From contig CAZWVH010000070.1 in assembly GCA_964636945.1 (NCBI GenBank), forward strand, positions 1 through 14,170: DNA of 14,170 bases, written 5' to 3'. Under the pieces are notes generated by a model. That model did no database searches and was not told where the DNA came from. It worked only from the letters and a program-made list of their open reading frames with translations. The DNA comes from CAZADA01 sp964636945. GTDB lineage: Bacteria; Pseudomonadota; Alphaproteobacteria; Caulobacterales; Maricaulaceae. Positions 1 to 7,370 of this stretch are shown here, in pieces (the first letter of the stretch is position 1; the number at the start of each line of letters is the position of its first letter). A program made the position numbers and the translations under genes.

Positions 1-124
1 CAATGGAGACAAAGGTCTCGCTGTCGGCGAACGACGTGACCACGGCGTTGGTGACTGGAATGTCAAGAAAGTCAGCGACGCGATCAGCTAGCCGCGGATT
101 GGCGGTCAAGCGGAGCAGTTTCAT
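1..124 (-). CDS. prs: Ribose-phosphate pyrophosphokinase, N-terminal 41 codons only
   Basis: The gene is cut by the left edge; only its 5' end is present. The enzyme makes phosphoribosyl pyrophosphate from ribose 5-phosphate and ATP in the cytoplasm, feeding nucleotide, histidine and tryptophan synthesis. The visible residues begin MKLLRLTANPRLADRVADFL and continue to a FADSE motif at residues 33-37 followed by a V-x-I ending. This lines up without gaps with the start of Prs proteins (MKL, P-x-LA-x-R, A-x-V, F-[SA]-D-G-E, V-x-I). The family Gly of F-x-DGE is Ser here, so it may be a divergent paralogue rather than the main housekeeping copy. The start is well supported by GGAGG four bases before the ATG (positions 129-133 on the minus strand). 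The active site lies outside the window, so the call rests on the N-terminus alone. Confidence 0.72.
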   Translation of the reverse strand, partial: MKLLRLTANPRLADRVADFLDIPVTNAVVTSFADSETFVSI

Positions 125-143
125 AGCGCCTCCAGCGACGAAC

Positions 144-158
144 GCCGCCTCAGGCGGC
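144..158 (-). promoter_or_regulatory. Palindrome in the leader of prs
   Basis: GCCGCCT and AGGCGGC form a perfect 7+7 inverted repeat around a single base, 20 bases upstream of the prs start codon and 11 bases upstream of its GGAGG. As RNA it could fold as a 6-bp GC stem with a 3-base loop; as DNA it could be an operator. The regulatory role is inferred from symmetry and position only. I found no convincing -35/-10 pair for prs. Confidence 0.35.
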
Positions 159-229
159 AACGGACTTTCATTGACCCAAACGTCACTCCCGTTCTGCCAG
201 ATTGCTGACAGACATACACCACGGCGCTT

Positions 230-328
230 TTCTTACGATCAGATCGTCATGTTGGAAATAGGCGCGCGCATGCGCATGGCCAGTGCGTGGCCAATTCATG
301 CGGCGCTGGCATGACGATTGCGTAAGAA
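230..328. repeat. Long imperfect inverted repeat (about 99 bp) between prs and the next gene
   Basis: The two halves pair in nested blocks: 230-237 with 321-328 (8 bp), 243-251 with 310-318 (9 bp), 262-265 with 303-306 (4 bp), 267-272 with 297-302 (6 bp) and TGGCCA 277-282 with TGGCCA 288-293 (6 bp), around the 5-base loop GTGCG. That gives 33 pairs with small internal loops. It begins 10 bp after the stop codon of the minus-strand gene ending at 338 and lies upstream of prs. There is no T-run after the stem on either strand, so it is not a standard intrinsic terminator. It could be a REP/MITE-like dispersed element, a processing signal at the 3' end, or a structured leader. I see no target-site duplication at its borders. 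Confidence 0.55.
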
Positions 329-337
329 CGATGCTGT

Positions 338-1348
338 TTATCCGCCAAAAATGACAGCGTCCGGAATAATAAATCGCTCAGACCCAATGGTCACAATATG
401 GTTGTCGTCGACCTGTTGTGCCGATCCCGAGCCGCGATAATCGCCTTCGATAAATTCCAACATGCGCGTGGATTGATCAGGCCAAAACACCGTCACTTGA
501 GCGCTGCCCGACCCCTGACGCACGACGCCAAAATCGCACCGCTCCATCGCTGAGTTTGTGCTGCGCACGCACGGGACGGTTCCGGTCGCGTGAAATTCAG
601 TCCCCGCCACCAGCGCGTCTTCACCATAGTCCAAACCAGGATTTTGCATGGCTTCTTTCAAAAAGTTGCCGGGAACCCAGCCGATTAATGCATCATCGTT
701 GGGATAAGAAACACGACACCAGCGCACTTCATCGGCCATCGTACAACCGCCATTGCGTAAGACCGTGCCCGGTGCGGCCTGCGAAACGGCGGCGGCCGTA
801 GCCGCGGGCTCTTGGCGAAACACCACAGTCTCGCCTTGCGGCAGGCCAGTCACTTCCCAAAAGTCGGGTCCGCCTTGTAAGCCATCGGCGTAATCTGGAG
901 GATAGCTCGCAGCTACAGAGTTGGGTTGAGCCGAAACTTCTTGGGCGTCATTCAGATCTACGCTCAGTGAATAGTTGGCTTGTTCATCCCGTCGCGCCGC
1001 AGAACGCATCAAATAGACGCGTATCCGATAGTCTCCGGTTTCCTCAATTTCACCAACATAATCATTGCCCTCGATAGATCCAATGAAAACAGCGCTTTCC
1101 GACGCAGGCGGCAAAACATTGAAATAATTCGCGGAGTGATTAGTGTCCAGGCTAACTTTTATTTGGTCACCAGTATTTGCGGCAAACACATAGTCAATAA
1201 TTTCCGATCCTGTGATGTTACCGTCGAAAGTGATAACGCGACGATCATCCGCGAATTCGATTTGTTCTTCGCGAATACCCTCTTGGGCAAGGCCCATTCC
1301 GGCCAGTAATGTCGCGGCAATGACAGAAATGAACAGTCGTTCAAGCAT
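338..1348 (-). CDS. Periplasmic protein with PliG-like and bacterial SH3 domains
   Basis: A 336-aa exported protein of uncertain role. Start at 1348 is chosen over the longer option at 1369 because GGGGAGG sits just upstream and the protein then opens with a normal signal peptide (MLERLF, hydrophobic stretch, GLA then Q, cleavage near residue 21). Residues about 32-131 resemble the inhibitor-of-g-type-lysozyme (PliG) family: YFNVLPP, GDYRIRVYLMRSAARR at 105-120, then a Y-x-L-x-V strand. Residues about 163-233 look like a bacterial SH3 domain ending in GWVPGNFLK, with a Cys pair at 202/211. A C-terminal part (about 250-336) has Cys 260/271 and an IVTIGSERFIIPDAVIFGG end. The Cys pairs suggest disulfides in the periplasm. 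PliG members block g-type lysozyme; whether this one does is inference. It follows the DUF748 gene by 48 bp, so co-transcription is likely. Confidence 0.7.
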   Translation of the reverse strand: MLERLFISVIAATLLAGMGLAQEGIREEQIEFADDRRVITFDGNITGSEIIDYVFAANTGDQIKVSLDTNHSANYFNVLPPASESAVFIGSIEGNDYVGEIEETGDYRIRVYLMRSAARRDEQANYSLSVDLNDAQEVSAQPNSVAASYPPDYADGLQGGPDFWEVTGLPQGETVVFRQEPAATAAAVSQAAPGTVLRNGGCTMADEVRWCRVSYPNDDALIGWVPGNFLKEAMQNPGLDYGEDALVAGTEFHATGTVPCVRSTNSAMERCDFGVVRQGSGSAQVTVFWPDQSTRMLEFIEGDYRGSGSAQQVDDNHIVTIGSERFIIPDAVIFGG

Positions 1349-1396
1349 GGTTTCCTCCCCAATGGACAAGCTTATTTTTGTAAGATAATTAAGGCT

Positions 1397-4300
1397 TTAG
1401 TTGGTCACATCCAATTTAACCGGGACCCATTCGCGGTCGGTTGCCTCAACGCTTTTCAGATCCACCCGTTGGATCCGGTCTGTCGCAATGGAGCCCTCGA
1501 CCAGGAGTTGTGTGGCAATGGCGTCGGCGCGTTGTTCAGCCAATTGAGCCAGGTCCGCATCGCTCACCGGTTCAACTGCCAACAGGCGATCACGCAGTCC
1601 ATTCACATAGGCCTGCTCATCGAGAACAGGCCGGGCGTTGCGAGAGTCTTCGGTCGGCGGTTGCAGGAAGGACGACTGCAAGCTGTCCAATGGTTCGTCG
1701 GGAAAGCGTTGCACAAACATGGCTTCCACCACCTGGCGCCTTAACGTGGTCAGCACCTCATCGCCGCCGCCTGCTCGCCGGGCTTCGATTTCCGTTTCGA
1801 TCCGTTGATCGAGGCGCTGGGTCCTCAGCGCTGCTTGATCGAGTTCGGTGGCGTAAGTCCCGCCAATTTGAAGCACCAAGTTTGGCCGCAATGTGAGTGC
1901 CTCCGACAGTTTGGTCAGCTTTTCGACCTCAGGCGGTGTGAGTTCCGCGGAGCCTGGTTGGAATTCAATTTGGTCGAGATCGGCGTCCTCGGCGCCCACC
2001 AAATTACCCAATAAACGGAAGGGCGAGGTGACAATCCCCGTGATCAAATTGAAGATCGCCTTGCGGATGACTCCTCCCATTTGGAATTCGGGGTCATTCA
2101 CATCTCCGCGCACCGGAATGTCCACGTCGATCGTGCCATCTGCATCCTTCAGCAGGGCAATGGCCAGTCCTAACGGCAAATTGGCTGCGCCGGGATAATC
2201 CACCTGTTCGCCCAACTCAATGTCGCGGATCACGGCGTTATTTTCGCCTTGGAGCAGCCCCTGGTCGATGATGTATTCAAGATTGAGATCCATGGCCCCG
2301 CGGGCAATCTCGCGACCGGCAAACTTAATGGTATAAGGGGACCAAGATGAAATTTCGATGTTGCGGAAGAGCACATTGATGTCGGTGTTTTGGGTGGGAT
2401 CGAAAGGCGTCAGGGCGCCATTAACTTGGGCGAGGCCAAATTCGCCCACTTGCCCTTCTAGCGTAATGCGCGACGGGTCGGAACTGGCTTGAGCCAGTGT
2501 GGTCACTTCGCCATCAAGACTTGTGATGTTGGTGGAAAACGGCAATGGCAACGAGCGATCGGCAAAATCGGCCGAGCCCTCCGTGACGCGGATGCGGCCA
2601 ATGGTGACGGTTATGGCCGACTCGTCGCTCGCTTCGTTTCCCGTTGCTGGGGCGTCTTCGACTTGAACCTCGTCCGGCGCGGCGTCAGCGGCCGTAGCGT
2701 CGTCCGGCTGCGTGATCAAGAGCTGTTGGATGTTGGTGGTTAGATCCTCGTTGATGATCAATTTTGCGAACGGTTCAACGATATCGATCTGCGAAATCAC
2801 GAGAGATTGGTCACTTGAACTAAACTCGAATTGATCCGCAGCCACCTCGCTCCAGGCCACGAGTGGGTCATCGCCGCCAGTTTCACGCAGACTGAAGGCT
2901 GTGATCTTTCCCGCGCCTTTGGCTGTGATTGACTGTGGGTTTTGGGCCGCAACATCAACGGTAAAGCTCACCGCCCCATCATCGAGCTCAATGTTGAGAA
3001 ACTCGCGCAGATACGCTTGTAACGGTGTGATCACGAGGCCTTCGCCGGTCGCTTGAACCGTTGCTGACGGTTCAGGCAGTACAGTAATTGCGCCGTTGAG
3101 CGTGGCTTGACCGCCGCTTTTCAATGTGGCGGTTGCTTCCAGGGGCATGGACGCCCCAGCTTGATTTGTGATGTTTTTGACGACCACATCCATGTCGGCA
3201 AGCGCCAAGTCGACGGGTTCGCCAGGAAGACGGTCCTCAAATCGGCCGCTTAAATCTCGGATCGCGAACTCATCAATGGATATCGACCAGTCATCCATGG
3301 CCGACGAATCGCCATTGGCCGCCGCGTCAGGTTGCCCGCCCATCGTGTCGGGGTCGATCAGGGCATCGATAAACAGGGCGCCGGACTCATCGCGCCATGT
3401 GTCGAGTTGGACCCCGGTGAGTGTTACCGCGCTGGCTGACACAGTTTGTTCGGGCCACGAGAACGCGCCGCCATCGATGCGAAGTTCGGGAAGGGTAACA
3501 ACATCAACGGCCGGGGAGGGGGAGCGAACGGTGAGGTCTTCGAGCGAAAGCGATAGGTCGCTCACATCGAACGCCAGGCCGCCCGCATCGCGCGTTTCCA
3601 CAACGTAATCAAAGCTCCAGTCAGATTGACTTTCCGGCGTTTCAAACAACACGTCATCTTGGAAATATCGGTAGACCAGAGGAATGTATGACCCTGATCC
3701 CGTGACCCGCCCCCATGAGCCAAACGGGCTAAGACTGAGATCACCCGACCACTCCACGCGCGTGTTGTCTTCGGCCACAATCACCAGTTCGTCATTGCTG
3801 GCGTCGCCGGGCAATGTGCTCAGTTCGCGCACGGTGGCGTTCATGGGGCCGAGCTCGGTCACAAAGGGGGTGGGGCGCGTTTGATCTGTGAAGGTCGCCG
3901 CGGCGTCACGAATGTCCAATTCGCCGATGATCAATCTGATCGGCTCGGCGTCGTCTTGGACATCTTCGGGATCGGGCGGTGGGAAGAAGACGTTAAAGTT
4001 GGTCTCAGTCGCCGATTGGCGCACGAGGTTGGCCGTGGCACCCTCAAGGCGAATAACTTTGAACGACCACGCCCATTTCAGAATGCCGCTGAGCCGCAAT
4101 CGGACGAACAAGCGATCGAACCCCACCAGCGACTCGCCGGTTGGCTCGGTGATGGCGAAGCCTTGAGCATCCACGCTCATCAAAAACGGGTTAATCCGCA
4201 GCCGCTCAAATTGAACCGGGCGTTCATAACGTTCTTCCAGCGCGGTGCGGATTTGCCATTTGGCCAGGGGCGGAACAGCGAGAAACCCAATGGCGGTGTA

Positions 4301-4426
4301 GGCGAGAAATCCCCAAAGAACATAGGTGCGCAGCTTGCGGAAATTCACCCAGTCACCGGGCGAGCCGATCCACGCGACCAGTGCGCGCCAAAGAGCGGTC
4401 ATGCGTTGTGCGATACCCCTGAACAC
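1397..4426 (-). CDS. AsmA-like protein with DUF748 domains
   Basis: A 1009-aa inner-membrane-anchored protein of the AsmA/DUF748 group. It has one N-terminal membrane segment (about residues 34-54, around WGFLAYTAIGFLAVPPL), then a long beta-rich periplasmic body starting with a typical ALEERYERPVQFERLRINPF segment. A related block occurs twice, near residues 162-210 (IGELDIRDAAATFTDQ, PFVT) and 605-650 (IGRIRVTEGSADFADR, PFST), separated by an acidic Ala/Asp/Glu linker near 575-603. The C-terminus contains a FQPGSAELTPPEVEKLTKLS stretch and repeated Leu-Arg-Pro features, as in other DUF748 proteins. AsmA-like proteins have been linked to phospholipid transport between membranes; this role is not shown here. 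Start: GTG at 4426 has GAGGTGAT (4431-4438) four bases upstream; GTG at 4435 lies inside that ribosome site and would add three residues. Confidence 0.88.
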   Translation of the reverse strand: MFRGIAQRMTALWRALVAWIGSPGDWVNFRKLRTYVLWGFLAYTAIGFLAVPPLAKWQIRTALEERYERPVQFERLRINPFLMSVDAQGFAITEPTGESLVGFDRLFVRLRLSGILKWAWSFKVIRLEGATANLVRQSATETNFNVFFPPPDPEDVQDDAEPIRLIIGELDIRDAAATFTDQTRPTPFVTELGPMNATVRELSTLPGDASNDELVIVAEDNTRVEWSGDLSLSPFGSWGRVTGSGSYIPLVYRYFQDDVLFETPESQSDWSFDYVVETRDAGGLAFDVSDLSLSLEDLTVRSPSPAVDVVTLPELRIDGGAFSWPEQTVSASAVTLTGVQLDTWRDESGALFIDALIDPDTMGGQPDAAANGDSSAMDDWSISIDEFAIRDLSGRFEDRLPGEPVDLALADMDVVVKNITNQAGASMPLEATATLKSGGQATLNGAITVLPEPSATVQATGEGLVITPLQAYLREFLNIELDDGAVSFTVDVAAQNPQSITAKGAGKITAFSLRETGGDDPLVAWSEVAADQFEFSSSDQSLVISQIDIVEPFAKLIINEDLTTNIQQLLITQPDDATAADAAPDEVQVEDAPATGNEASDESAITVTIGRIRVTEGSADFADRSLPLPFSTNITSLDGEVTTLAQASSDPSRITLEGQVGEFGLAQVNGALTPFDPTQNTDINVLFRNIEISSWSPYTIKFAGREIARGAMDLNLEYIIDQGLLQGENNAVIRDIELGEQVDYPGAANLPLGLAIALLKDADGTIDVDIPVRGDVNDPEFQMGGVIRKAIFNLITGIVTSPFRLLGNLVGAEDADLDQIEFQPGSAELTPPEVEKLTKLSEALTLRPNLVLQIGGTYATELDQAALRTQRLDQRIETEIEARRAGGGDEVLTTLRRQVVEAMFVQRFPDEPLDSLQSSFLQPPTEDSRNARPVLDEQAYVNGLRDRLLAVEPVSDADLAQLAEQRADAIATQLLVEGSIATDRIQRVDLKSVEATDREWVPVKLDVTN

Positions 4427-4430
4427 CGCA

Positions 4431-4438
4431 ATCACCTC
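4431..4438 (-). promoter_or_regulatory. Near-perfect ribosome-binding site that decides the DUF748 start
   Basis: GAGGTGAT matches eight consecutive bases of the anti-Shine-Dalgarno complement and ends four bases before GTG 4426. It overlaps the alternative GTG at 4433-4435 and an ATG at 4438-4440 that reads ATG-AGG-TGA, a two-codon reading frame. A second GGAGG lies further upstream, near 4453-4457, about 12-13 bases before that ATG. Confidence 0.6.
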
Positions 4439-4534
4439 ATGGCTGGGCGTGCTTCCTCCGTTTACGCAAGACTAACACGAATGGACGGTATGCGAAGACC
4501 TTATGCAACAGGTAAACTGCAGGCAATCACCGGA

Positions 4535-6754
4535 CTAAAATGGACGACCCACTTGGAGAAACACGGCGCGGGTCTCTTCATCTCCGAAGGCCGCCCCCAG
4601 AAAAATGGGTCCAATTGGTGTGAGCGTGCTCAAATAGCCGCCGATGGAGTAGTACTCATCGTCAAAGTCTATACCGATGAAGTCAAACTCAGACGCGGCA
4701 TATTCCGCTATAAATCCAGCGTATAGAGGGACATTCACCACGGCGGCGCTGGGGTTTAACAGTCGCGAAGCCTCAATTGATCCAAATGAATATCCGTAGG
4801 CGGGAATGGTGTCTTGGGGACGCGATGTCAGTTGGCGAAAGCCGCCCAGTTCAAAATTGTCGATTGCCGTCCCTGATTCAGCGCCAATATCCCCGTATCG
4901 GCCGGTGAGCAACACTTGGTTTTGACCGAAAGCGAAGGCCTGACTGACTAACGCGTCGATCTCGGTGGACGTTCGATCCGTGTCAAGGTCGAAAATCTCT
5001 TCGTATAAGAACGTTCCGCGCCCGCCCCGTCGGGGAAAGTCCAAACGATCGAGTGTGTCGTAAGCAAACGCGATCCCTGCGGCGGCTTCATTACCGGTAA
5101 CCGTGTCCAGCTCGCCCACAACCCGCCCCGTGAAGGGGTTAAGGTCGCCGAACACGGAGACTTTTGTCTCTAATCGATAGGTATTGAGGTTGCCGATGAG
5201 ACCAATAACGCCCCAATCGCCCAATTCGCGTCCGACGCGCAGTCGGACCTCAGCGGATTCAACGAAAAATTCGCCAATGCGGTCTTGATCCAGGTCCAAG
5301 CTGCGGTCGTCGCCTTGAAAAGCCAGCTGGGGTTCAAAGAAATAACGACCGGCGGTACCAAATGGCTGATACCAGCGCCCAATGATCCCCACATCGGTGC
5401 CCAACTCCAAATCGAGGCTGAGTTCCCCGCCCCAGGGCCGGATGGGGCGCCGCGACAGGCGCAAAAGCAGCTCGTAACTCGACTCGCCTTGAAAATCGTT
5501 GGCCGTGTTGAATCCCACCTGGACCAAATTGCGACCCAGCGGTCGAGGTTTGGCGGTCAGGACCGCGTTTTCACCGTCGCTGGCGATATCAACCTCGCCG
5601 AGCCCGCCAAATGAGGACAGATCGCTGATGCGACGTGAATTGGTGTCGAGATCAGCGGCATCCAATCCTTCATATGAAAATCGGTCGCGGATCAGCTCAT
5701 CGCTCAGCGGCGATGTGTTGTTGATGACCAGATTTTGCTCACGGTCCTGCTCGATTTCGGTCGGGCGCGACCGGCGTTTGCTCGGTGCGGCAAGCTGCCG
5801 AATACGCTCCAGTTCAGGACGGGCTTTCACGGCGTCTTGATAGCCAATCTCAATGCCGCGCTCGACGAATTGAAACGTGGAGGCTGTGAGCTCCTGAAGG
5901 TCAGGGCGGATCAACACATCGTCGTCGCCAAGCAGTTTCACGTCCTGCTGCCAGTTATTCCACACCGCGATTTGAACGATTTGTTGGGTCGTGCCGGCCA
6001 AAGAGATGTTGTCACCCACTTCGCCCGGCTCCACCGTCGTGTCGATGGCGATGACGATATCAGCGCCCATGTCGCGCGCGGCGCGTATGGGCAATTGGGA
6101 CGCCATGCCGCCGTCCACATAGGTGCGGCCTTGATACTTGCGCGGCGGGAACACCCCGGGCACGGCCATGCTGGCCAAGATGGCTTGGACCAAATCGCCT
6201 TCGCTAAGCGCCACGGCTTCACCCGTCGACAGGTCCATCGTAACGGACCGATAGGGCGTGGGCAGTGTGTCAAAATCGATATTGGTGGGAATGTGGGTGG
6301 TCAGCGATCGATAGAAGGAAAGCAATGACTGCATGGAGCGAAATCCGCCCGGCAAGACGACGCCTTCATCGGAAATCCCAGCCACATATTCACTCAGATA
6401 TTCCGCCTCGCGCTCCTTTTGAAGATAAGGTTGATCGCGATAGGGAATGGCGCCCGCAAACAATTCCGGCCAAGGCGCCGTGGTGAATATGTCTTCCAAT
6501 TCATGGCTGGAATAGCCACTGGCATAGAGGCCCGCCACCGTCGCGCCCATGCTGGTCCCCAGCACGCAATGGATGGGGACGCCGGCTTCTTCGACGACTT
6601 TCAACGCGCCGATCTGGATGCTGGACAATGCGCCCCCGCCGCTAAACACCACCGCTACGTCTGCGCCGTCAGCGTCGTCATGGTCACATTGTGCGTGGGC
6701 AGCACTGCTCAGGCTGAGAAAACCGAGAAACCAAAAAGACAAAGCGCGGACCAT
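4535..6754 (-). CDS. Patatin-like phospholipase with POTRA and outer-membrane barrel (type Vd autotransporter)
   Basis: A 739-aa protein with the PlpD layout, close to the PlpD length of about 730. A signal peptide (cleavage after AHA, residue 21) leads to a patatin domain at about 31-320. It has the oxyanion loop SGGGA at 38-42, the nucleophile motif GTSMG with Ser68, and the catalytic Asp in DGG at 214-216, so the Ser-Asp dyad is intact. A POTRA-like segment follows (about 340-405), then a 16-strand-type surface-antigen barrel to the C-terminus, which ends in Phe (QVGRPF), the usual signal for barrel assembly. Family knowledge: such proteins are lipases or phospholipases carried to the cell surface by their own barrel, sometimes released. 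The ribosome site before ATG 6754 is weak (GAGAG). The DUF748 gene starts about 108 bases after its stop, so the two may share a transcript. Confidence 0.93.
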   Translation of the reverse strand: MVRALSFWFLGFLSLSSAAHAQCDHDDADGADVAVVFSGGGALSSIQIGALKVVEEAGVPIHCVLGTSMGATVAGLYASGYSSHELEDIFTTAPWPELFAGAIPYRDQPYLQKEREAEYLSEYVAGISDEGVVLPGGFRSMQSLLSFYRSLTTHIPTNIDFDTLPTPYRSVTMDLSTGEAVALSEGDLVQAILASMAVPGVFPPRKYQGRTYVDGGMASQLPIRAARDMGADIVIAIDTTVEPGEVGDNISLAGTTQQIVQIAVWNNWQQDVKLLGDDDVLIRPDLQELTASTFQFVERGIEIGYQDAVKARPELERIRQLAAPSKRRSRPTEIEQDREQNLVINNTSPLSDELIRDRFSYEGLDAADLDTNSRRISDLSSFGGLGEVDIASDGENAVLTAKPRPLGRNLVQVGFNTANDFQGESSYELLLRLSRRPIRPWGGELSLDLELGTDVGIIGRWYQPFGTAGRYFFEPQLAFQGDDRSLDLDQDRIGEFFVESAEVRLRVGRELGDWGVIGLIGNLNTYRLETKVSVFGDLNPFTGRVVGELDTVTGNEAAAGIAFAYDTLDRLDFPRRGGRGTFLYEEIFDLDTDRTSTEIDALVSQAFAFGQNQVLLTGRYGDIGAESGTAIDNFELGGFRQLTSRPQDTIPAYGYSFGSIEASRLLNPSAAVVNVPLYAGFIAEYAASEFDFIGIDFDDEYYSIGGYLSTLTPIGPIFLGAAFGDEETRAVFLQVGRPF

Positions 6755-6927
6755 AGGGTTGCTCTCTCAATCAGCAAACGCTCATACCAATGTGGCATTT
6801 GCACCAATGAAGGCACGCGCCTTGAACAGCCAGCATGCAGTGAACCGTGAGTCCACGGCGTAGGCTATGGTGTATTTCGGAGAGGTAAATTTGCGCGATA
6901 TGCGACGCGCCAAGCTCAGGAAAGAGT
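6755..6927 (-). other. Intergenic region upstream of the patatin gene
   Basis: About 173 bp between the lipoprotein stop and the patatin start. It must hold the patatin promoter unless the upstream gene reads through. I see only weak -35/-10 candidates (TTGGTG then TATGAG, 15 bases apart) and no hairpin with a T-run after the lipoprotein gene. Confidence 0.3.
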
Positions 6928-7242
6928 TCAGTCGTCGGAGGCCTGGACGCGACGATAAAACGCTTTCTCGCGGCCCTCACAAATGCGATAGCCGTCGTCC
7001 CAGCCTTGGCGGTATTGGTCCCGGTCTTCGTACTGATCCGTGTCTTTGGTGATATGCTCGTTCAGATTTCCCGCAGCGGCGCGACCGGAGTGGCATCCGT
7101 CGTCATAACCCTCGATATACCGCTTGTCATAGCCTTGATCTTGCATCCGCGCGACGTCCGGATTGAGCGGTTCATTGGATCGACCGCCAGCGCACGAGGC
7201 CAATGTCACGGCGAGAACGAGTGTTGCGGCGAATTTCGACAT
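6928..7242 (-). CDS. Small predicted lipoprotein with two aromatic-Asp-Gly repeats
   Basis: A 104-aa protein with a lipoprotein signal: a short basic start, a hydrophobic stretch, and the lipobox LASC with Cys17 as the lipid-carrying residue, followed by GGRS. No Asp follows the Cys, so outer-membrane sorting is the default expectation. The mature part carries two related segments, YIEGYDDGCHSG (about residues 42-53) and YRQGWDDGYRICEG (about 77-90), each with the pattern Y-x-x-G-[YW]-DDG and a nearby Cys. The two remaining Cys residues could form a disulfide. I know of similar small proteins in many proteobacteria, but none with an established function that I can state. Start: GGAAGGAG lies six bases upstream of ATG 7242. 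It is separated from the upstream beta-barrel gene by a terminator, so it should have its own promoter in 7243-7318. Confidence 0.8.
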   Translation of the reverse strand: MSKFAATLVLAVTLASCAGGRSNEPLNPDVARMQDQGYDKRYIEGYDDGCHSGRAAAGNLNEHITKDTDQYEDRDQYRQGWDDGYRICEGREKAFYRRVQASDD

Positions 7243-7318
7243 GATGGCTCCTTCCGCTGCAAATGTAGGCCAATCTCAGAAAACCTGTCGACGAAAAAGA
7301 CGAGGGCGATGAAACAAT

Positions 7319-7362
7319 AAAGCCTGCCTGACAGAGCCAATGGCGCAGGTCAGGCAGGCTTT
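7319..7362 (-). terminator. Intrinsic terminator of the outer-membrane barrel gene
   Basis: AAAGCCTGCCTGAC (7319-7332) and GTCAGGCAGGCTTT (7349-7362) form a perfect 14-bp stem. The 16-base loop contains a small GCC/GGC inner stem. On the minus strand the stem ends in TT and is followed by ATTGTTT. It starts eight bases after the stop of the barrel gene. The other side is also T-ended, so it could act in both directions, but no plus-strand gene feeds it. Confidence 0.88.
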
Positions 7363-7370
7363 TCAGTCAA

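Noticed and set aside
3..314. Plus-strand open frame of 103 codons
   Set aside because: It overlaps the prs start on the other strand and crosses the inverted repeat; no ribosome site and no recognisable protein features.
3881..4726. Plus-strand open frame of 281 codons
   Set aside because: Lies opposite the DUF748 start and the patatin end, both well supported; composition looks like a reverse-strand shadow.
5735..6328. Plus-strand open frame of 197 codons
   Set aside because: Opposite the patatin catalytic domain, whose motifs are intact; no domain or export signal.
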